From assembly GCF_010093205.1 (NCBI RefSeq), contig NZ_PDWN01000006.1, positions 62,001 through 126,000 on the forward strand: DNA of 64,000 bases, in the 5' to 3' direction. Source of the DNA: Pseudoxanthomonas daejeonensis (GTDB lineage Bacteria > Pseudomonadota > Gammaproteobacteria > Xanthomonadales > Xanthomonadaceae). This document shows, in pieces, positions 43,532 through 52,568 of this stretch (position 1 is the first letter of the stretch; every line of letters begins with the position of its first letter). A program made the position numbers and the translations under genes. The notes below the pieces were generated by a model. That model saw only the letters and a program-made list of their open reading frames with translations, had not been told where the DNA came from and did not search any database.

Positions 43532-44896
43532 ATGACCCCGGGCAGCCTGTTGCTGGTCTACGCCGCCATCGCGATCTGCGCGCTGATCGTGCTGATCGCG
43601 CGTTACCGGCTCAATCCGTTCATCACCTTGACCCTGGTCTCGCTGGGCCTGGCCCTGGCCGCGGGCATGCCGGCCGGCGAGATCGTGGCCGCATACGAGC
43701 AGGGCGTGGGCCGCACGCTGGGGCACATCGCGCTGATCGTGGCGCTGGGCACGATGCTCGGCAAGATGATGGCCGAGTCCGGCGGCGCCGAGCGCATCGC
43801 GCGCACGCTGATCGCCTGGTTCGGCCCGAAGAACGTGCACTGGGCGATGATGCTGGTGGCGTTCGGCATTGGCCTGCCGATCTTCTTCGAGGTCGGCTTC
43901 GTCCTGCTGGTGCCGATCGCGTTCAACGTGGCCCGCCGCACCGGCGTGCCTTTGCTGCTGGTCGGCCTGCCGATGGTCGCCGGCCTGTCCGTGGTGCACG
44001 GGCTGGTGCCGCCGCATCCGGCCGCGATGCTGGCGGTGAAGGAATACCAGGCCGACGTCGGCCGCACCGTGTCCTACGCGCTGATCGTCGGCCTGCCGAC
44101 CGCCGCGCTGGCCGGGCCGGTGTTCGCGAAATTCGTTGCCCCGCGCGTGCAGCTTCCTGCGCACAACCCGATGGAAGCGGCCCTGCTCGATGCCGGCCAC
44201 GGCCACGTGCCCGACGAGGCGCTGCCCGGCTTCGGCATCACCATCGCCACGCTTTTGCTGCCAGTCGGATTGATGCTGCTGGGCGGCTGGGCCGACGTGC
44301 TGGCCACGCCGGGCACGCAGGCCAACGAACTCCTGCGCTTCATCGGCAATTCGGTGGTGGCTTTGCTGCTGGCCACGCTGCTGAGTTTCGTCACCCTCGG
44401 CCTGATGCGCGGCTTCAACCGCGAGCAGATCCTGAAATTCTCACAGGACTGCCTGGCTCCGACCGCGGCGATCACCCTGCTGGTCGGCGCCGGCGGCGGC
44501 CTCAACGGGATCCTGGTCAAGACCGGCGTGGCCGCGGAAATCACCGCGCTGTCCCAACACTTCGCGCTGTCGCCGCTGTTGATGGGCTGGACCGTGGCCG
44601 CGCTGATGCGCATCGCGACCGGCTCGGCGACGGTGGCGATGAGTACCGCGGCCGGGATCGTGGCGCCGATCGCGCTGGCCGCCGGTTATCCGCACCCGGA
44701 GCTGCTGGTGCTGGCCACCGGCGCCGGCTCGCTGATCCTGTCGCACGTCAACGACGGCGGCTTCTGGCTGGTCAAGGAGTACTTCAACATGTCGGTGGCG
44801 CAGACGTTCAAGACCTGGACGGTGCTGGAAACGCTGATCTCGGTGGTCGCCCTGGCACTGACCGCGCTCCTGGCCAGCGTGTTGCCGGCGGCATGA
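43532..44896 (+). CDS. GntP-family permease
   Basis: A 454-residue transporter with about twelve helices of the GntP family, which includes gluconate permeases and the D-serine transporter DsdX. Diagnostic segments include VALGTMLGKMMAESGGAERIA, GLPIFFEVGFVLLVPIAF, VHGLVPPHPAAM and LILSHVNDGGFWLVKEYF. Position between the D-serine-type deaminase and a D-aminoacylase argues for a D-amino acid or N-acyl-D-amino acid as substrate rather than gluconate; this is inference. Its stop overlaps the RpiR start by four bases (ATGA). Confidence 0.92.
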   Translation: MTPGSLLLVYAAIAICALIVLIARYRLNPFITLTLVSLGLALAAGMPAGEIVAAYEQGVGRTLGHIALIVALGTMLGKMMAESGGAERIARTLIAWFGPKNVHWAMMLVAFGIGLPIFFEVGFVLLVPIAFNVARRTGVPLLLVGLPMVAGLSVVHGLVPPHPAAMLAVKEYQADVGRTVSYALIVGLPTAALAGPVFAKFVAPRVQLPAHNPMEAALLDAGHGHVPDEALPGFGITIATLLLPVGLMLLGGWADVLATPGTQANELLRFIGNSVVALLLATLLSFVTLGLMRGFNREQILKFSQDCLAPTAAITLLVGAGGGLNGILVKTGVAAEITALSQHFALSPLLMGWTVAALMRIATGSATVAMSTAAGIVAPIALAAGYPHPELLVLATGAGSLILSHVNDGGFWLVKEYFNMSVAQTFKTWTVLETLISVVALALTALLASVLPAA

Positions 44897-45765
44897 CCAT
44901 GCACGACCTCGTCTACCAGCTGCGCCAGCGCCGTGACGGTTTCAGCCCGGTCGAACGCCGTATCGCCGATGCGATCCTGGCCGACATCCCGGCCGCCGCG
45001 CAGTCCGGCGTCGGCGAGCTGGCGGCGCGCGCCGGCGTCAGCGTCGCCGCGGTGTCGCGCTTCGCCAAGGCGCTGGGTTGCGCGCACGTGCGCGAACTGC
45101 GCGCCGGACTGGCCGAAGCTGGTGCGGTCGGGCGCCGTTTCCTCGACGATGCCGGCGCGCCCCCGCTGCCGGCGTTGCACACCCAGATTGCCGACGATAT
45201 CGACGGCGTCCTTCGCCGCAACCTGGCCGGCTTCTCCGAGCCGGTCGTGCGCGCACTGGCCGAAGCGCTGGCCAGCGCGCGCCGCATCCACGTATTGGGC
45301 ATGGGCGGCAGTTCGGCGGTCTTCGCCCAGGAGCTGCAGCACCGGCTGACCCGGCTCGGCCTGCCGGCGGCGGCCTGTAGCGATGCGGTGGCGATGCGCA
45401 TGCTCGCCGCCACGCTGGAGCCGGGAGACGTGGTGCTGGCGCTTTCGGTCAGCGGACTCAATCCGGAACTGCGCGAGGCACTGGAAATCGCGCGCGGCTA
45501 CGGCGCCCGGGTGGGCGCGATCACCCGCACCGGCACGCCGCTGGCGGCGCAGGCCGGATGGCTGCTGCCGCTGGCGCTGGAAGAGACCGATTTCGTGTTC
45601 AAACCCTCGGCCTCGCGCTATGCGGTGCTGCTGGCGATCGACGTACTGGCCACCACCGTGGCCCTGCTCGATCCGGCCGGAAACCGCGAGCGGCTGCGCC
45701 GGATCAAGCTGGCGCTGGACACCTGGCGCGGCGGCGGCGACGAACGCCTGCCGCTGGGAGACTGA
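44893..45765 (+). CDS. RpiR-family transcriptional regulator
   Basis: A 290-residue MurR/RpiR protein: an N-terminal HTH_6 domain (ELAARAGVSVAAVSRFAKALGCAHVRELR) and a C-terminal SIS domain (ARRIHVLGMGGSSAVFAQELQHRL, LALSVSGLNPELREALEIARGYG). SIS domains bind phosphosugars or related metabolites; RpiR regulators in D-amino-acid deacylase clusters are common in xanthomonads. It is internal to the operon and overlaps the permease gene. The palindrome at 42161 is its best candidate operator, giving autoregulation. Confidence 0.93.
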   Translation: MTMHDLVYQLRQRRDGFSPVERRIADAILADIPAAAQSGVGELAARAGVSVAAVSRFAKALGCAHVRELRAGLAEAGAVGRRFLDDAGAPPLPALHTQIADDIDGVLRRNLAGFSEPVVRALAEALASARRIHVLGMGGSSAVFAQELQHRLTRLGLPAAACSDAVAMRMLAATLEPGDVVLALSVSGLNPELREALEIARGYGARVGAITRTGTPLAAQAGWLLPLALEETDFVFKPSASRYAVLLAIDVLATTVALLDPAGNRERLRRIKLALDTWRGGGDERLPLGD

Positions 45766-45766
45766 G

Positions 45767-47260
45767 ATGGACGTCGACGCAAGCAATGGCGTGCCCGCGT
45801 TCGACCTGGTCGTGCGCGACGTGCTGGTCCTCGATGGCAGCGACACGCCCGGCATGCGCGGCGACGTCGGCGTGCGCGACGGCCGCATCGTCGCGGTCGC
45901 CTCGGCCGGTACGCTCGCGGCCGGCAATGCCCAGGTCGTCGAGGGCGAAGGCCTGGCGCTGGCGCCGGGCTTCATCGATGCGCACACCCACGACGACCTC
46001 GAGGTGATCCGCAATCCGGCGATGCCGGCCAAGCTCAGCCAGGGCGTGACCACGGTGATCGTCGGCAACTGCGGCATCAGCGCCAGCCCGGTCCTGCCCG
46101 GTGGCACGCCCGGCGGCCGCGTGCCCGATCCGATGAACCTGCTTGGCGACGACGGCGAGTTCGCCTACCCGCGCTTCGCCGACTACCGCGCCGCGGTGGA
46201 TGCGGCGCGTCCGGCGGTGAACGTGGCGGCGCTGGTCGGCCACACCGCGCTGCGCCAGAACCACATGGACCGCGTCGGCCGTGCCGCCAGCGACGCGGAG
46301 GTCGCCGCCATGCGCGCGCAGCTGCGCGAAAGCCTGGACGCCGGCGCGCTGGGCCTGAGCACCGGCCTGGCCTATGCCTCCGCGTTCCAGGCGCCGGACA
46401 GCGAAGTGCTCGCCCTGGCGGAGGAACTGGATCACCGGCGTCATGCCTACGCCAGCCACCTGCGCGACGAGTTCGAACAGATCGTCCCGGCGCTGGAGGA
46501 GGCGGTCGCGGTCGGCCGCCACAGCGGCGCGCCGGTGCGTGTGTCGCACCTCAAGTGCGCCGGCGTGGACAACTGGGGGCGCAGCGGCGAAGTGCTGGCC
46601 GCATTGGAGCAGGCCTCGCTGGAGCACGGCGCCCGCGGCCACGACGTGGCCTGCGACTGCTATCCGTATGCGGCCAGCAGCTCGACCCTGGACCTCAAGC
46701 AGGTCACCGCCGACTACGACATCCTGGTCACCTGGTCGCAGCCGCATCCGGACCAGGGAGGCCGCCTGCTGGCCGAGATCGCCAGCGACTGGCACACCAC
46801 CCTGCTCGGCGCCGCGATGCGGCTGCAGCCGGCCGGCGCGGTCTACTACTGCATGGACGAGGCCGACGTGCGCCGGATCCTGGCCCACCCACTGACCATG
46901 ATCGGTTCGGATGGACTGCCGCGTGACCCGCGCCCGCATCCGCGCCTGTGGGGCACGTTTCCGCGCGTGCTCGGCCATTACGCGCGTGACGAGAAACTCT
47001 TTCCCCTGCACACCGGCGTGCACAAGATGACCGGGCTTCCCGCCGCGCGCTTCGGCCTGCACGACCGCGGCGCGATCCGCGAGGGCGCCTGCGCCGACCT
47101 GGTCCTGTTCGATCCGGCCACGGTGCGCGACGTTGCCGACTTCCACGATCCGGTGCGGCCGGCGGCCGGCATCCACGCGGTGTGGGTCAATGGCCGGCTC
47201 GCCTACGACGGGCGCGAAGTGGCTGGCGAACGCCACGGGCGTTTCCTCGCGCCGCGCTGA
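45767..47260 (+). CDS. N-acyl-D-amino-acid deacylase (D-aminoacylase)
   Basis: A 497-residue cytoplasmic amidohydrolase without a signal peptide. It shows the zinc motif GFIDAHTHDDLE, the ligand Cys in TTVIVGNCGISASP (the hallmark of D-aminoacylase), RVSHLKCAG, and the late IGSDGLPRDPRPHPRLWGTFPR. It hydrolyses N-acyl-D-amino acids to the free D-amino acid, which the deaminase at 42232 could then use. The ATG follows GGGAGACTGAG, two bases after the RpiR stop. Compared with the secreted homologue at 30249, it retains the canonical Cys and is cytosolic, so the two act in different compartments. Confidence 0.95.
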   Translation: MDVDASNGVPAFDLVVRDVLVLDGSDTPGMRGDVGVRDGRIVAVASAGTLAAGNAQVVEGEGLALAPGFIDAHTHDDLEVIRNPAMPAKLSQGVTTVIVGNCGISASPVLPGGTPGGRVPDPMNLLGDDGEFAYPRFADYRAAVDAARPAVNVAALVGHTALRQNHMDRVGRAASDAEVAAMRAQLRESLDAGALGLSTGLAYASAFQAPDSEVLALAEELDHRRHAYASHLRDEFEQIVPALEEAVAVGRHSGAPVRVSHLKCAGVDNWGRSGEVLAALEQASLEHGARGHDVACDCYPYAASSSTLDLKQVTADYDILVTWSQPHPDQGGRLLAEIASDWHTTLLGAAMRLQPAGAVYYCMDEADVRRILAHPLTMIGSDGLPRDPRPHPRLWGTFPRVLGHYARDEKLFPLHTGVHKMTGLPAARFGLHDRGAIREGACADLVLFDPATVRDVADFHDPVRPAAGIHAVWVNGRLAYDGREVAGERHGRFLAPR

Positions 47261-47301
47261 CATCCCTTTTCAACAGACCTGTCTTTCAAACGGAGAAGCA
47301 C

Positions 47302-47697
47302 ATGAGCGACATCAAGCGTTACGGAGCCGAAGGTGGAGTTGGCCAAGGCCGGCAGCACATGCCATTCGCACGCGCGGTCCAGGCCGACGGCTGGTTGTAC
47401 GTGTCGGGCCAGGTGCCCAGGCGCGACGGCCAGATGGTTGCCGGAAACGTGACCGAGCAGTCCCACGTCGTGATCGGCAATCTGATGGCGATCCTGGCCG
47501 AGGCCGGCTACGGTCCCGAGCACGTCGTCCGCTGTGGCGTATGGCTGGACGACGCGCGCGACTTCTCCGCGTTCAACGAGGTGTTCAAGCACTACTTCGG
47601 TGAGCATCCGCCGGCGCGCGCCTGCGTGGAATCGCGCATGGTGGTGGACTGCAAGGTCGAGGTGGACTGCGTGGCGTACAAGCGCCAGTCGGACTGA
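47302..47697 (+). CDS. RidA-family enamine/imine deaminase
   Basis: A 131-residue YjgF/YER057c/UK114 protein. The fold-typical segments are ARAVQADGWLYVSGQVPRRDG, the QSHVVIGNLMAIL helix, and a C-terminal RACVESRMVVDCKVEVDCVAYK in which the Arg (PPARACV) is the conserved active-site arginine. RidA hydrolyses reactive 2-aminoacrylate and related imines released by PLP-dependent serine/threonine dehydratases. Its place as the last gene of an operon starting with a D-serine-type deaminase makes functional sense. GGAGAAGCAC precedes the ATG, 41 bases after the D-aminoacylase stop. Downstream lies a long inverted-repeat element. Confidence 0.92.
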   Translation: MSDIKRYGAEGGVGQGRQHMPFARAVQADGWLYVSGQVPRRDGQMVAGNVTEQSHVVIGNLMAILAEAGYGPEHVVRCGVWLDDARDFSAFNEVFKHYFGEHPPARACVESRMVVDCKVEVDCVAYKRQSD

Positions 47698-47715
47698 CCG
47701 CATCGCTGCCCCTCC

Positions 47716-47827
47716 TTTTGTAGGAGCGGGCATGACCGCGACCGGGCAACGGAACAATTCGGGAAACCCCCGGGCACCGTCGCCACGTCCACCGTGGCGG
47801 TCGCGGTCATGCCCGCTCCTACAAAAA
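47716..47827. repeat. Long inverted-repeat element of the GTAGGAGCGGGCAT type
   Basis: The arms TTTTGTAGGAGCGGGCATGA continuing CCGCGACC and the mirrored GGTCGCGGTCATGCCCGCTC continuing CTACAAAAA are perfect inverted repeats of about 28 bases, separated by about 55 bases. It shares its arms with the element at 21883. It sits in the convergent gap between the RidA gene and the QEGLA-protein gene. No ORF inside. Confidence 0.88.
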
Positions 47828-47856
47828 CCGGCGGGCAGCGGCGCTGCGATGCCTCG

Positions 47857-49155
47857 CTACGGCTTCTTTGGGTCGCGCACCGGCTCGTCCCGGATCCGGT
47901 CCATGCGGATCCGGTTGGCGAACAGCGAGAACGCCAGCTGGCCGGCCAGGCCGTTGGCGCGCTCGACCCAGGGCGGCAGCCAGCGCGGCGGCGCAAGGGT
48001 GCCGTCCTGGAACAGCGGCTCGAAGCGGACCACGTCGCGCAGGGTCATCTTGCCGGCGAACAGCCAGCGGCACAGGCGCAGGCGGTCCTGCTTGAGCGCA
48101 TGGCGGAAGAAGGTGTGTACGCCGACCAGGCCGCGCAGGTAGACCGCGTCCTTGGTGAAGGCGCTACCGCCGGTGACCGGCATGCCGCGGAACACGCGCT
48201 GCGCCGAAACGAAGCTTTCGGTCTCGTTCTGGCCGCCGTCGAGGAAATAGCGGAAGACCTGCAGGAAATCGGCGCCCTCCAGGGCCATGGCGATCGCCTC
48301 GATTCGCATGCTGATCCGCTTCAGCCGTTCGATGTCGATGCTGCCGGTGATCTGCTCGGCGAACGTCGCCAGTCCTTCCTGGGTGGCGGTGATCCGTGGC
48401 GAAGACAGGCCCAGGCTGCGCATGTGCGGCTGCTCCTGGCCGTTGAGCGCGGTCAGCGAATGCACCAGGGCCTCGTGGTGGAACAGCTGCCGGCGGTCGT
48501 AGTCGTTGAATGCCGCACCGGCACGCAGGCGGATGCGGGTGGCACCGGCGGCGGCCTTGGCGATCATGTCCGGATCCAGTTCGACCGTGATCACGCGTGC
48601 GTTGAAGAAGTCGTCCAGGTCCGACTGCAGCTGCAGCGACAGAGCGGTGGCCGACACCGGCACCTGTTCTTCCGGCGCGATCAGTTCGTGGTCCAGCTCG
48701 CTGGCGATCTGGATGAAGTGGCTGGCGGCCTCGCGCGTGGTCGGCCCGTCGCCGGGCAGCGCCTGGTCGGGGCGACCGAACAGCGCCGCCGATTCGACGC
48801 AGGCCTGCGGCGTTCCCAGTGCCTCGAGCAGTGCCGCCGCACGGCTCCAGCTTTCGGCCGAATCGTGCAGGTACAGGCCCAGCGGATGTTCCGGGTCGGC
48901 GGCGGCAGCGATGCCGTCCAGCTCGCGTCGTACGTCGGTGAAGTCCAGGCGGGGATAGGTGACCACCGGCAGCACGGCCTGGCCGCGGTGCCAGCGCTCG
49001 AGGAATTCGACCTGGACGCTGGCCGGCCAGCTGGCCAGCGCCAGCAACCTGATTCCGCGCACCGCCTTGACCATGCGCTCGTCGAGTGCGGCGTGGTGGG
49101 CGATGTCGGTCGGGATGGCCAGGGGTGCCTCCTCGGGGATCCAGCGGCCATGCAT
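47857..49155 (-). CDS. QEGLA-motif protein, MATCAP/DUF1704-type putative metallopeptidase
   Basis: A 432-residue protein annotated by family as flavohemoglobin expression-modulating QEGLA motif protein. The frame extends further upstream to 49965, but the family-like sequence starts at the ATG at 49155 (MHGRWIPEE). It carries HExxxH at 227-232 (HHEALVHSL) and TQEGLATFAEQ at 258-268, the zinc-binding and glutamate motifs of the family that also contains the vertebrate tubulin tyrosine carboxypeptidase MATCAP. A peptidase role in bacteria is unproven. It is downstream of rsgA on the same strand (86-base gap). Confidence 0.9.
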   Translation of the reverse strand: MHGRWIPEEAPLAIPTDIAHHAALDERMVKAVRGIRLLALASWPASVQVEFLERWHRGQAVLPVVTYPRLDFTDVRRELDGIAAAADPEHPLGLYLHDSAESWSRAAALLEALGTPQACVESAALFGRPDQALPGDGPTTREAASHFIQIASELDHELIAPEEQVPVSATALSLQLQSDLDDFFNARVITVELDPDMIAKAAAGATRIRLRAGAAFNDYDRRQLFHHEALVHSLTALNGQEQPHMRSLGLSSPRITATQEGLATFAEQITGSIDIERLKRISMRIEAIAMALEGADFLQVFRYFLDGGQNETESFVSAQRVFRGMPVTGGSAFTKDAVYLRGLVGVHTFFRHALKQDRLRLCRWLFAGKMTLRDVVRFEPLFQDGTLAPPRWLPPWVERANGLAGQLAFSLFANRIRMDRIRDEPVRDPKKP

Positions 49156-49241
49156 CGGATGCGCGCCGCACGTGGCCTGCGTTCCGGCAGTGGAGCGCCG
49201 GCCACCGTCCGTGGAGTCTATTCCGCCCGCGGCACGCGCGC

Positions 49242-50360
49242 TCAGCGCCGCGGGTACTTCTCGTCCAGCCGCTTGCGCAGCGACTTGTTCTGCACGCGCG
49301 CGTCGGACTTCTGCGCCAGGCGCGTGGCCAGGCGGTCGGCGGCGCCGGCGATCTCGTCGCGCAGCTTGAGGTAGTTGGCCACGCGCGCGCCGTCCAGTTC
49401 GCCGGCCTCGATCGCCGCGAGGATCGCGCAACCGGGCTCGTTCTGGTGGGCGCAGTCGTTGAAGCGGCACTGGGTGGCCAGCGCCTCGACGTCGGCGAAA
49501 CCGCCGTCGGCCAGCTCCTCCTCGCCGGTGGGCTTGAGCTCGCGCATGCCGGGCGTGTCGACCAGGCAGGCGCCGGAGGGCAGCGCGATCAGCGCGCGGT
49601 GGGTGGTGGTGTGGCGGCCGCGCGAATCGTGCTCGCGCACCTCGGCGGTCTTCATCCGCTGCTCGCCGAGCAGACTGTTGCTCAGGGTCGACTTGCCGGC
49701 ACCGGAGGAACCGACCAGCACCGCGGTCTGGCCCGGGCCGATCCACGGTCGCAGCGCGGCCACGGCATCGGCATCCTTGGCATTGAGCGCCAGCACCGGC
49801 ACGCCCTGCGCACGCAGTTCGGCCAGCATGTCCAGCGCGGCATCGACATCGGCGCCGTCGCGGTCGGCCTTGGTCAGCACGACCACCGGCTGCACGCCGT
49901 TGCCGCCGACCAGCATCATGTAGCGCTCGATCCGGCGCGGGTTGAAGTCGGCGTCCAGGCCACACACGACGAAGGCGGTATCGACGTTGGCCGCGATCAC
50001 CTGCTGCTGGTAGTGCTCACCGGCGGCGGCGCGCTTGATCGCGCTGCGCCGGGGCAGCATGGCCAGGATGCGGCGGCCGTCGTGCAGCACCCAGTCGCCG
50101 ACCGCGGCGCGTTCGTGCAGCGGCACGCCGTCGGCCTTGAACACCGGGCGGCGCTGCCATTCCGGCGGCGACTCGACGCGGAAGCCGGTATCGGGCGCAT
50201 CGGCCAGCACATAGCCGGTGCGGTGCTGCTCGCTGACCCGTGCCGGGTGCGCGCCGGGATGGGCGTGGGCCAGGGACTGCCACGCCGGATCCTCGGACGG
50301 GCCCGCCCACGGCCAACCGATCTGGCGCAGGGGGGTGTAATCGATGTCGGCAGGATCCAT
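49242..50360 (-). CDS. rsgA: Small ribosomal subunit biogenesis GTPase RsgA
   Basis: A 372-residue circularly permuted GTPase involved in late 30S assembly. An OB-fold (about 45-110) precedes the GTPase with motif order G4 (TKAD, 163-166), G1 (GSSGAGKST, 217-225) and G3 (DTPG, 268-271), the permutation typical of RsgA. A C-terminal zinc-binding knuckle CRFNDCAHQNEPGC and basic helices follow. The N-terminal extension is slightly longer than in E. coli, as is common in xanthomonads. Monocistronic or leading the QEGLA gene. Confidence 0.96.
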   Translation of the reverse strand: MDPADIDYTPLRQIGWPWAGPSEDPAWQSLAHAHPGAHPARVSEQHRTGYVLADAPDTGFRVESPPEWQRRPVFKADGVPLHERAAVGDWVLHDGRRILAMLPRRSAIKRAAAGEHYQQQVIAANVDTAFVVCGLDADFNPRRIERYMMLVGGNGVQPVVVLTKADRDGADVDAALDMLAELRAQGVPVLALNAKDADAVAALRPWIGPGQTAVLVGSSGAGKSTLSNSLLGEQRMKTAEVREHDSRGRHTTTHRALIALPSGACLVDTPGMRELKPTGEEELADGGFADVEALATQCRFNDCAHQNEPGCAILAAIEAGELDGARVANYLKLRDEIAGAADRLATRLAQKSDARVQNKSLRKRLDEKYPRR

Positions 50361-50611
50361 GCGGCATTGTATTCGCGGCGCCCCCGGCTGCGCCGGCGCG
50401 CGTTCGCCCGGCTAGCCTCATCGCGGGCAGGGCGCGCTGCGGCGACCCGTCCCGCGGCAGCAACCGGCTGCCCGTGCCCCCCCTGACGGGACGATTTCCG
50501 GTGAAATCGAAACCCCGGTCACGTCCCCCGACAACCCTTGGCGGACAGGCACTTGCGCGGTTTTTTTTCCGCTAACATGCCAGCCCACCCCCCTCCTTCC
50601 TGCTTGCCGCC

Positions 50612-51889
50612 ATGTCCCCCACCGAGAAACCGCTCAGCGTCCGCGAGCGCCTGTCAGAAGTCCGCTACGAGATCCGCGGCGAACTGGCACGGCGAGCCCA
50701 CGCGCTGGAAGCGGAGGGACGCACGCTGATCAAGCTCAACATCGGCAATCCCGGCGCGTTCGGTTTCCGTGCCCCGGCGCACCTGCAGCGCGCCATCGTC
50801 GACGACATCGACCACACCGATCCCTACACCCACCAGCTCGGCCTGCCCGCCGCGCGCGAGGCGCTGGCCGCCGCCTACCGCGCACGCAACGCACCGCACG
50901 TGGACAGCGACCGGGTGTTCGTCGGCAACGGTGTGTCCGAGCTCATCGACATGACCCTGCGCGCGCTGCTCAACCCGGGCGACGAAGTGCTGGTGCCCTC
51001 GCCCGACTACCCGCTGTGGTCGGCCGCCACCATCCTCAACGACGGCCGCCCCGTGTACTACCGCTGCGCGCCGGAGAACGGCTTCCTCCCCGACCCGGTC
51101 GAGGTCGAGGGCCTGGTCTCCTCGCGCACCCGCGCGATCGTGCTGATCAACCCGAACAATCCCACCGGCGCGGTCTATCCGAAGGAACTGCTCGAGCGCC
51201 TGGTGGCGGTCGCCCAGCGCCACAACCTGCTGTTGCTGGTCGACGAGATCTACGACCAGGTGCTGTACGACGGCGCCGCGTTCGAGCCGCTGGCGCCGAT
51301 CGCCGGCGACCACCCGTGCATCACCTTCAGCGGCCTGAGCAAGGTGCACCGCGCCTGCGGCTGGCGCGTGGGCTGGGCGATCCTGACCGGTGCACCGTCG
51401 CGCACCACCGACTACCGCAATGCGCTGGACCTGCTGTCGGGCCTGCGCCTGTGCGCGAACGTGGCCGGGCAGTACGCGATCGCCGCGGCGGTCGGTGGCC
51501 CGGACACGATCAGTGCGCTGTGCGCGCCGGGCGGGCGCCTGTACGAAACCCGCCGCGCGGTGATCGAGGCCTGCGCCGCCAGCGAGCATCTGCAGCTGGT
51601 CGAGCCCAAGGGTGCGCTGTACGCGTTCCCGTCGGTGGTCGGCGCGGCCGCGCGCGGTTTCGACGACCACGCCTTCGCACTGGAACTGCTGGAAACCGAA
51701 GGCGTGCTGATCGTGCCCGGCTCGAGCTTCAACGTGCCCTACCGCGACCACTTCCGGGTGACCCTGCTGCCGCAGGCCGAGGTGATGGGCGAGGTGTTCG
51801 GGCGCATCGACCGCGCCCTGGCGCGGCGTGCCGAAGCCGCGACCAAGGTCGTGCCACTGAAGGCCAAGTCGCGCAACGCGGCGGCCTGA
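50612..51889 (+). CDS. PLP-dependent aminotransferase (AlaA-like)
   Basis: A 425-residue class I/II aminotransferase with the PLP lysine in SGLSKVHRACGWRVGW, the NPNNPTGAVY motif, DEIYDQVLYDG, and the phosphate/carboxylate-binding arginine near FRVTLLP. The overall pattern (KLNIGNPGAFGFRAP, YTHQLGLPAAREA) resembles AlaA/alanine transaminases, converting glutamate and pyruvate to alanine; other amino acids are possible. The 251-base gap upstream contains a CGATTTC-CGGT-GAAATCG hairpin (50492-50509) and a run of eight T just before the start region, which may be regulatory or the end of an untranslated leader. Confidence 0.92.
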   Translation: MSPTEKPLSVRERLSEVRYEIRGELARRAHALEAEGRTLIKLNIGNPGAFGFRAPAHLQRAIVDDIDHTDPYTHQLGLPAAREALAAAYRARNAPHVDSDRVFVGNGVSELIDMTLRALLNPGDEVLVPSPDYPLWSAATILNDGRPVYYRCAPENGFLPDPVEVEGLVSSRTRAIVLINPNNPTGAVYPKELLERLVAVAQRHNLLLLVDEIYDQVLYDGAAFEPLAPIAGDHPCITFSGLSKVHRACGWRVGWAILTGAPSRTTDYRNALDLLSGLRLCANVAGQYAIAAAVGGPDTISALCAPGGRLYETRRAVIEACAASEHLQLVEPKGALYAFPSVVGAAARGFDDHAFALELLETEGVLIVPGSSFNVPYRDHFRVTLLPQAEVMGEVFGRIDRALARRAEAATKVVPLKAKSRNAAA

Positions 51890-51896
51890 CCAGTCG

Positions 51897-52568
51897 ATGA
51901 CGGCGAGCACCGGTTCCGCAGACGCACCCCACGCACCGGCGTTCCTCGCGCTCGGTGATTCGTACACGATCGGCGAAGGCGTCGACCCGTCCGGGCGCTG
52001 GCCGGTACAACTGGCTGGCGCGCTGCGCGATGAAGGTTTTGACCTGGGCGAACCACACGTCATCGCCACCACCGGCTGGACCACCGATGAACTGGACGCG
52101 GGCATCGACGCCGCGCACGCGCAGGCGCCGCTGGGCACGGACCACGCGCTGGTCAGCCTGCTCATCGGCGTAAACAACCAGTACCGCGGCCGCCCGCTGG
52201 ACGAGTTCCGCGTGCAGTTCGCCGCGCTGCTGGCGCGCGCGATCGGCTTCGCCGGTAGCGACCCACGCCGGGTGCTGGTGCTGGCGATCCCGGACTGGGG
52301 CGTGACCCCGTTCGCCATCGCGCAGTCGCGCGATGCGGGGCTGGTGGCCACGCAGATCGACGCGTTCAACGCGACCTGCCGCGAGGAAAGCCTGCGCGCG
52401 GGTGCGCACTGGATCGACATCGCCCCGGCCAGCCGCGAGCACGGCGGCGAAGTACGGATGCTGGCCGACGACGGCCTGCATCCCTCGGCGGCCATGTACG
52501 CGCTGTGGAGCGCGCTGGCGCTGCCGGCGGCACGCACGGCGCTGGCACACGGAACCCTTGCCCGATGA
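51897..52568 (+). CDS. SGNH/GDSL-family hydrolase
   Basis: A 223-residue cytosolic-looking esterase of the SGNH superfamily. The blocks are block I FLALGDSYTIGEG (nucleophile Ser), block III LIGVNNQYRG and block V DDGLHPSAAMY with the Asp-His pair. No signal peptide. It starts seven bases after the aminotransferase stop and overlaps the next methyltransferase gene by four bases (ATGA), so the three form an operon. Substrate unknown; an acyl or acetyl ester is expected. Confidence 0.9.
   Translation: MTASTGSADAPHAPAFLALGDSYTIGEGVDPSGRWPVQLAGALRDEGFDLGEPHVIATTGWTTDELDAGIDAAHAQAPLGTDHALVSLLIGVNNQYRGRPLDEFRVQFAALLARAIGFAGSDPRRVLVLAIPDWGVTPFAIAQSRDAGLVATQIDAFNATCREESLRAGAHWIDIAPASREHGGEVRMLADDGLHPSAAMYALWSALALPAARTALAHGTLAR

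Noticed and set aside
49156-49965. Upstream extension of the QEGLA-protein frame into rsgA
   Set aside because: The extension is arginine-rich and antiparallel in character, overlaps rsgA in another frame, and the family-like protein starts at 49155.
50492-50509. CGATTTC-CGGT-GAAATCG hairpin before the aminotransferase gene as a riboswitch or operator
   Set aside because: It is a simple 7-bp dyad with no known ligand-binding fold and no second copy; kept only as a note in the gene entry.
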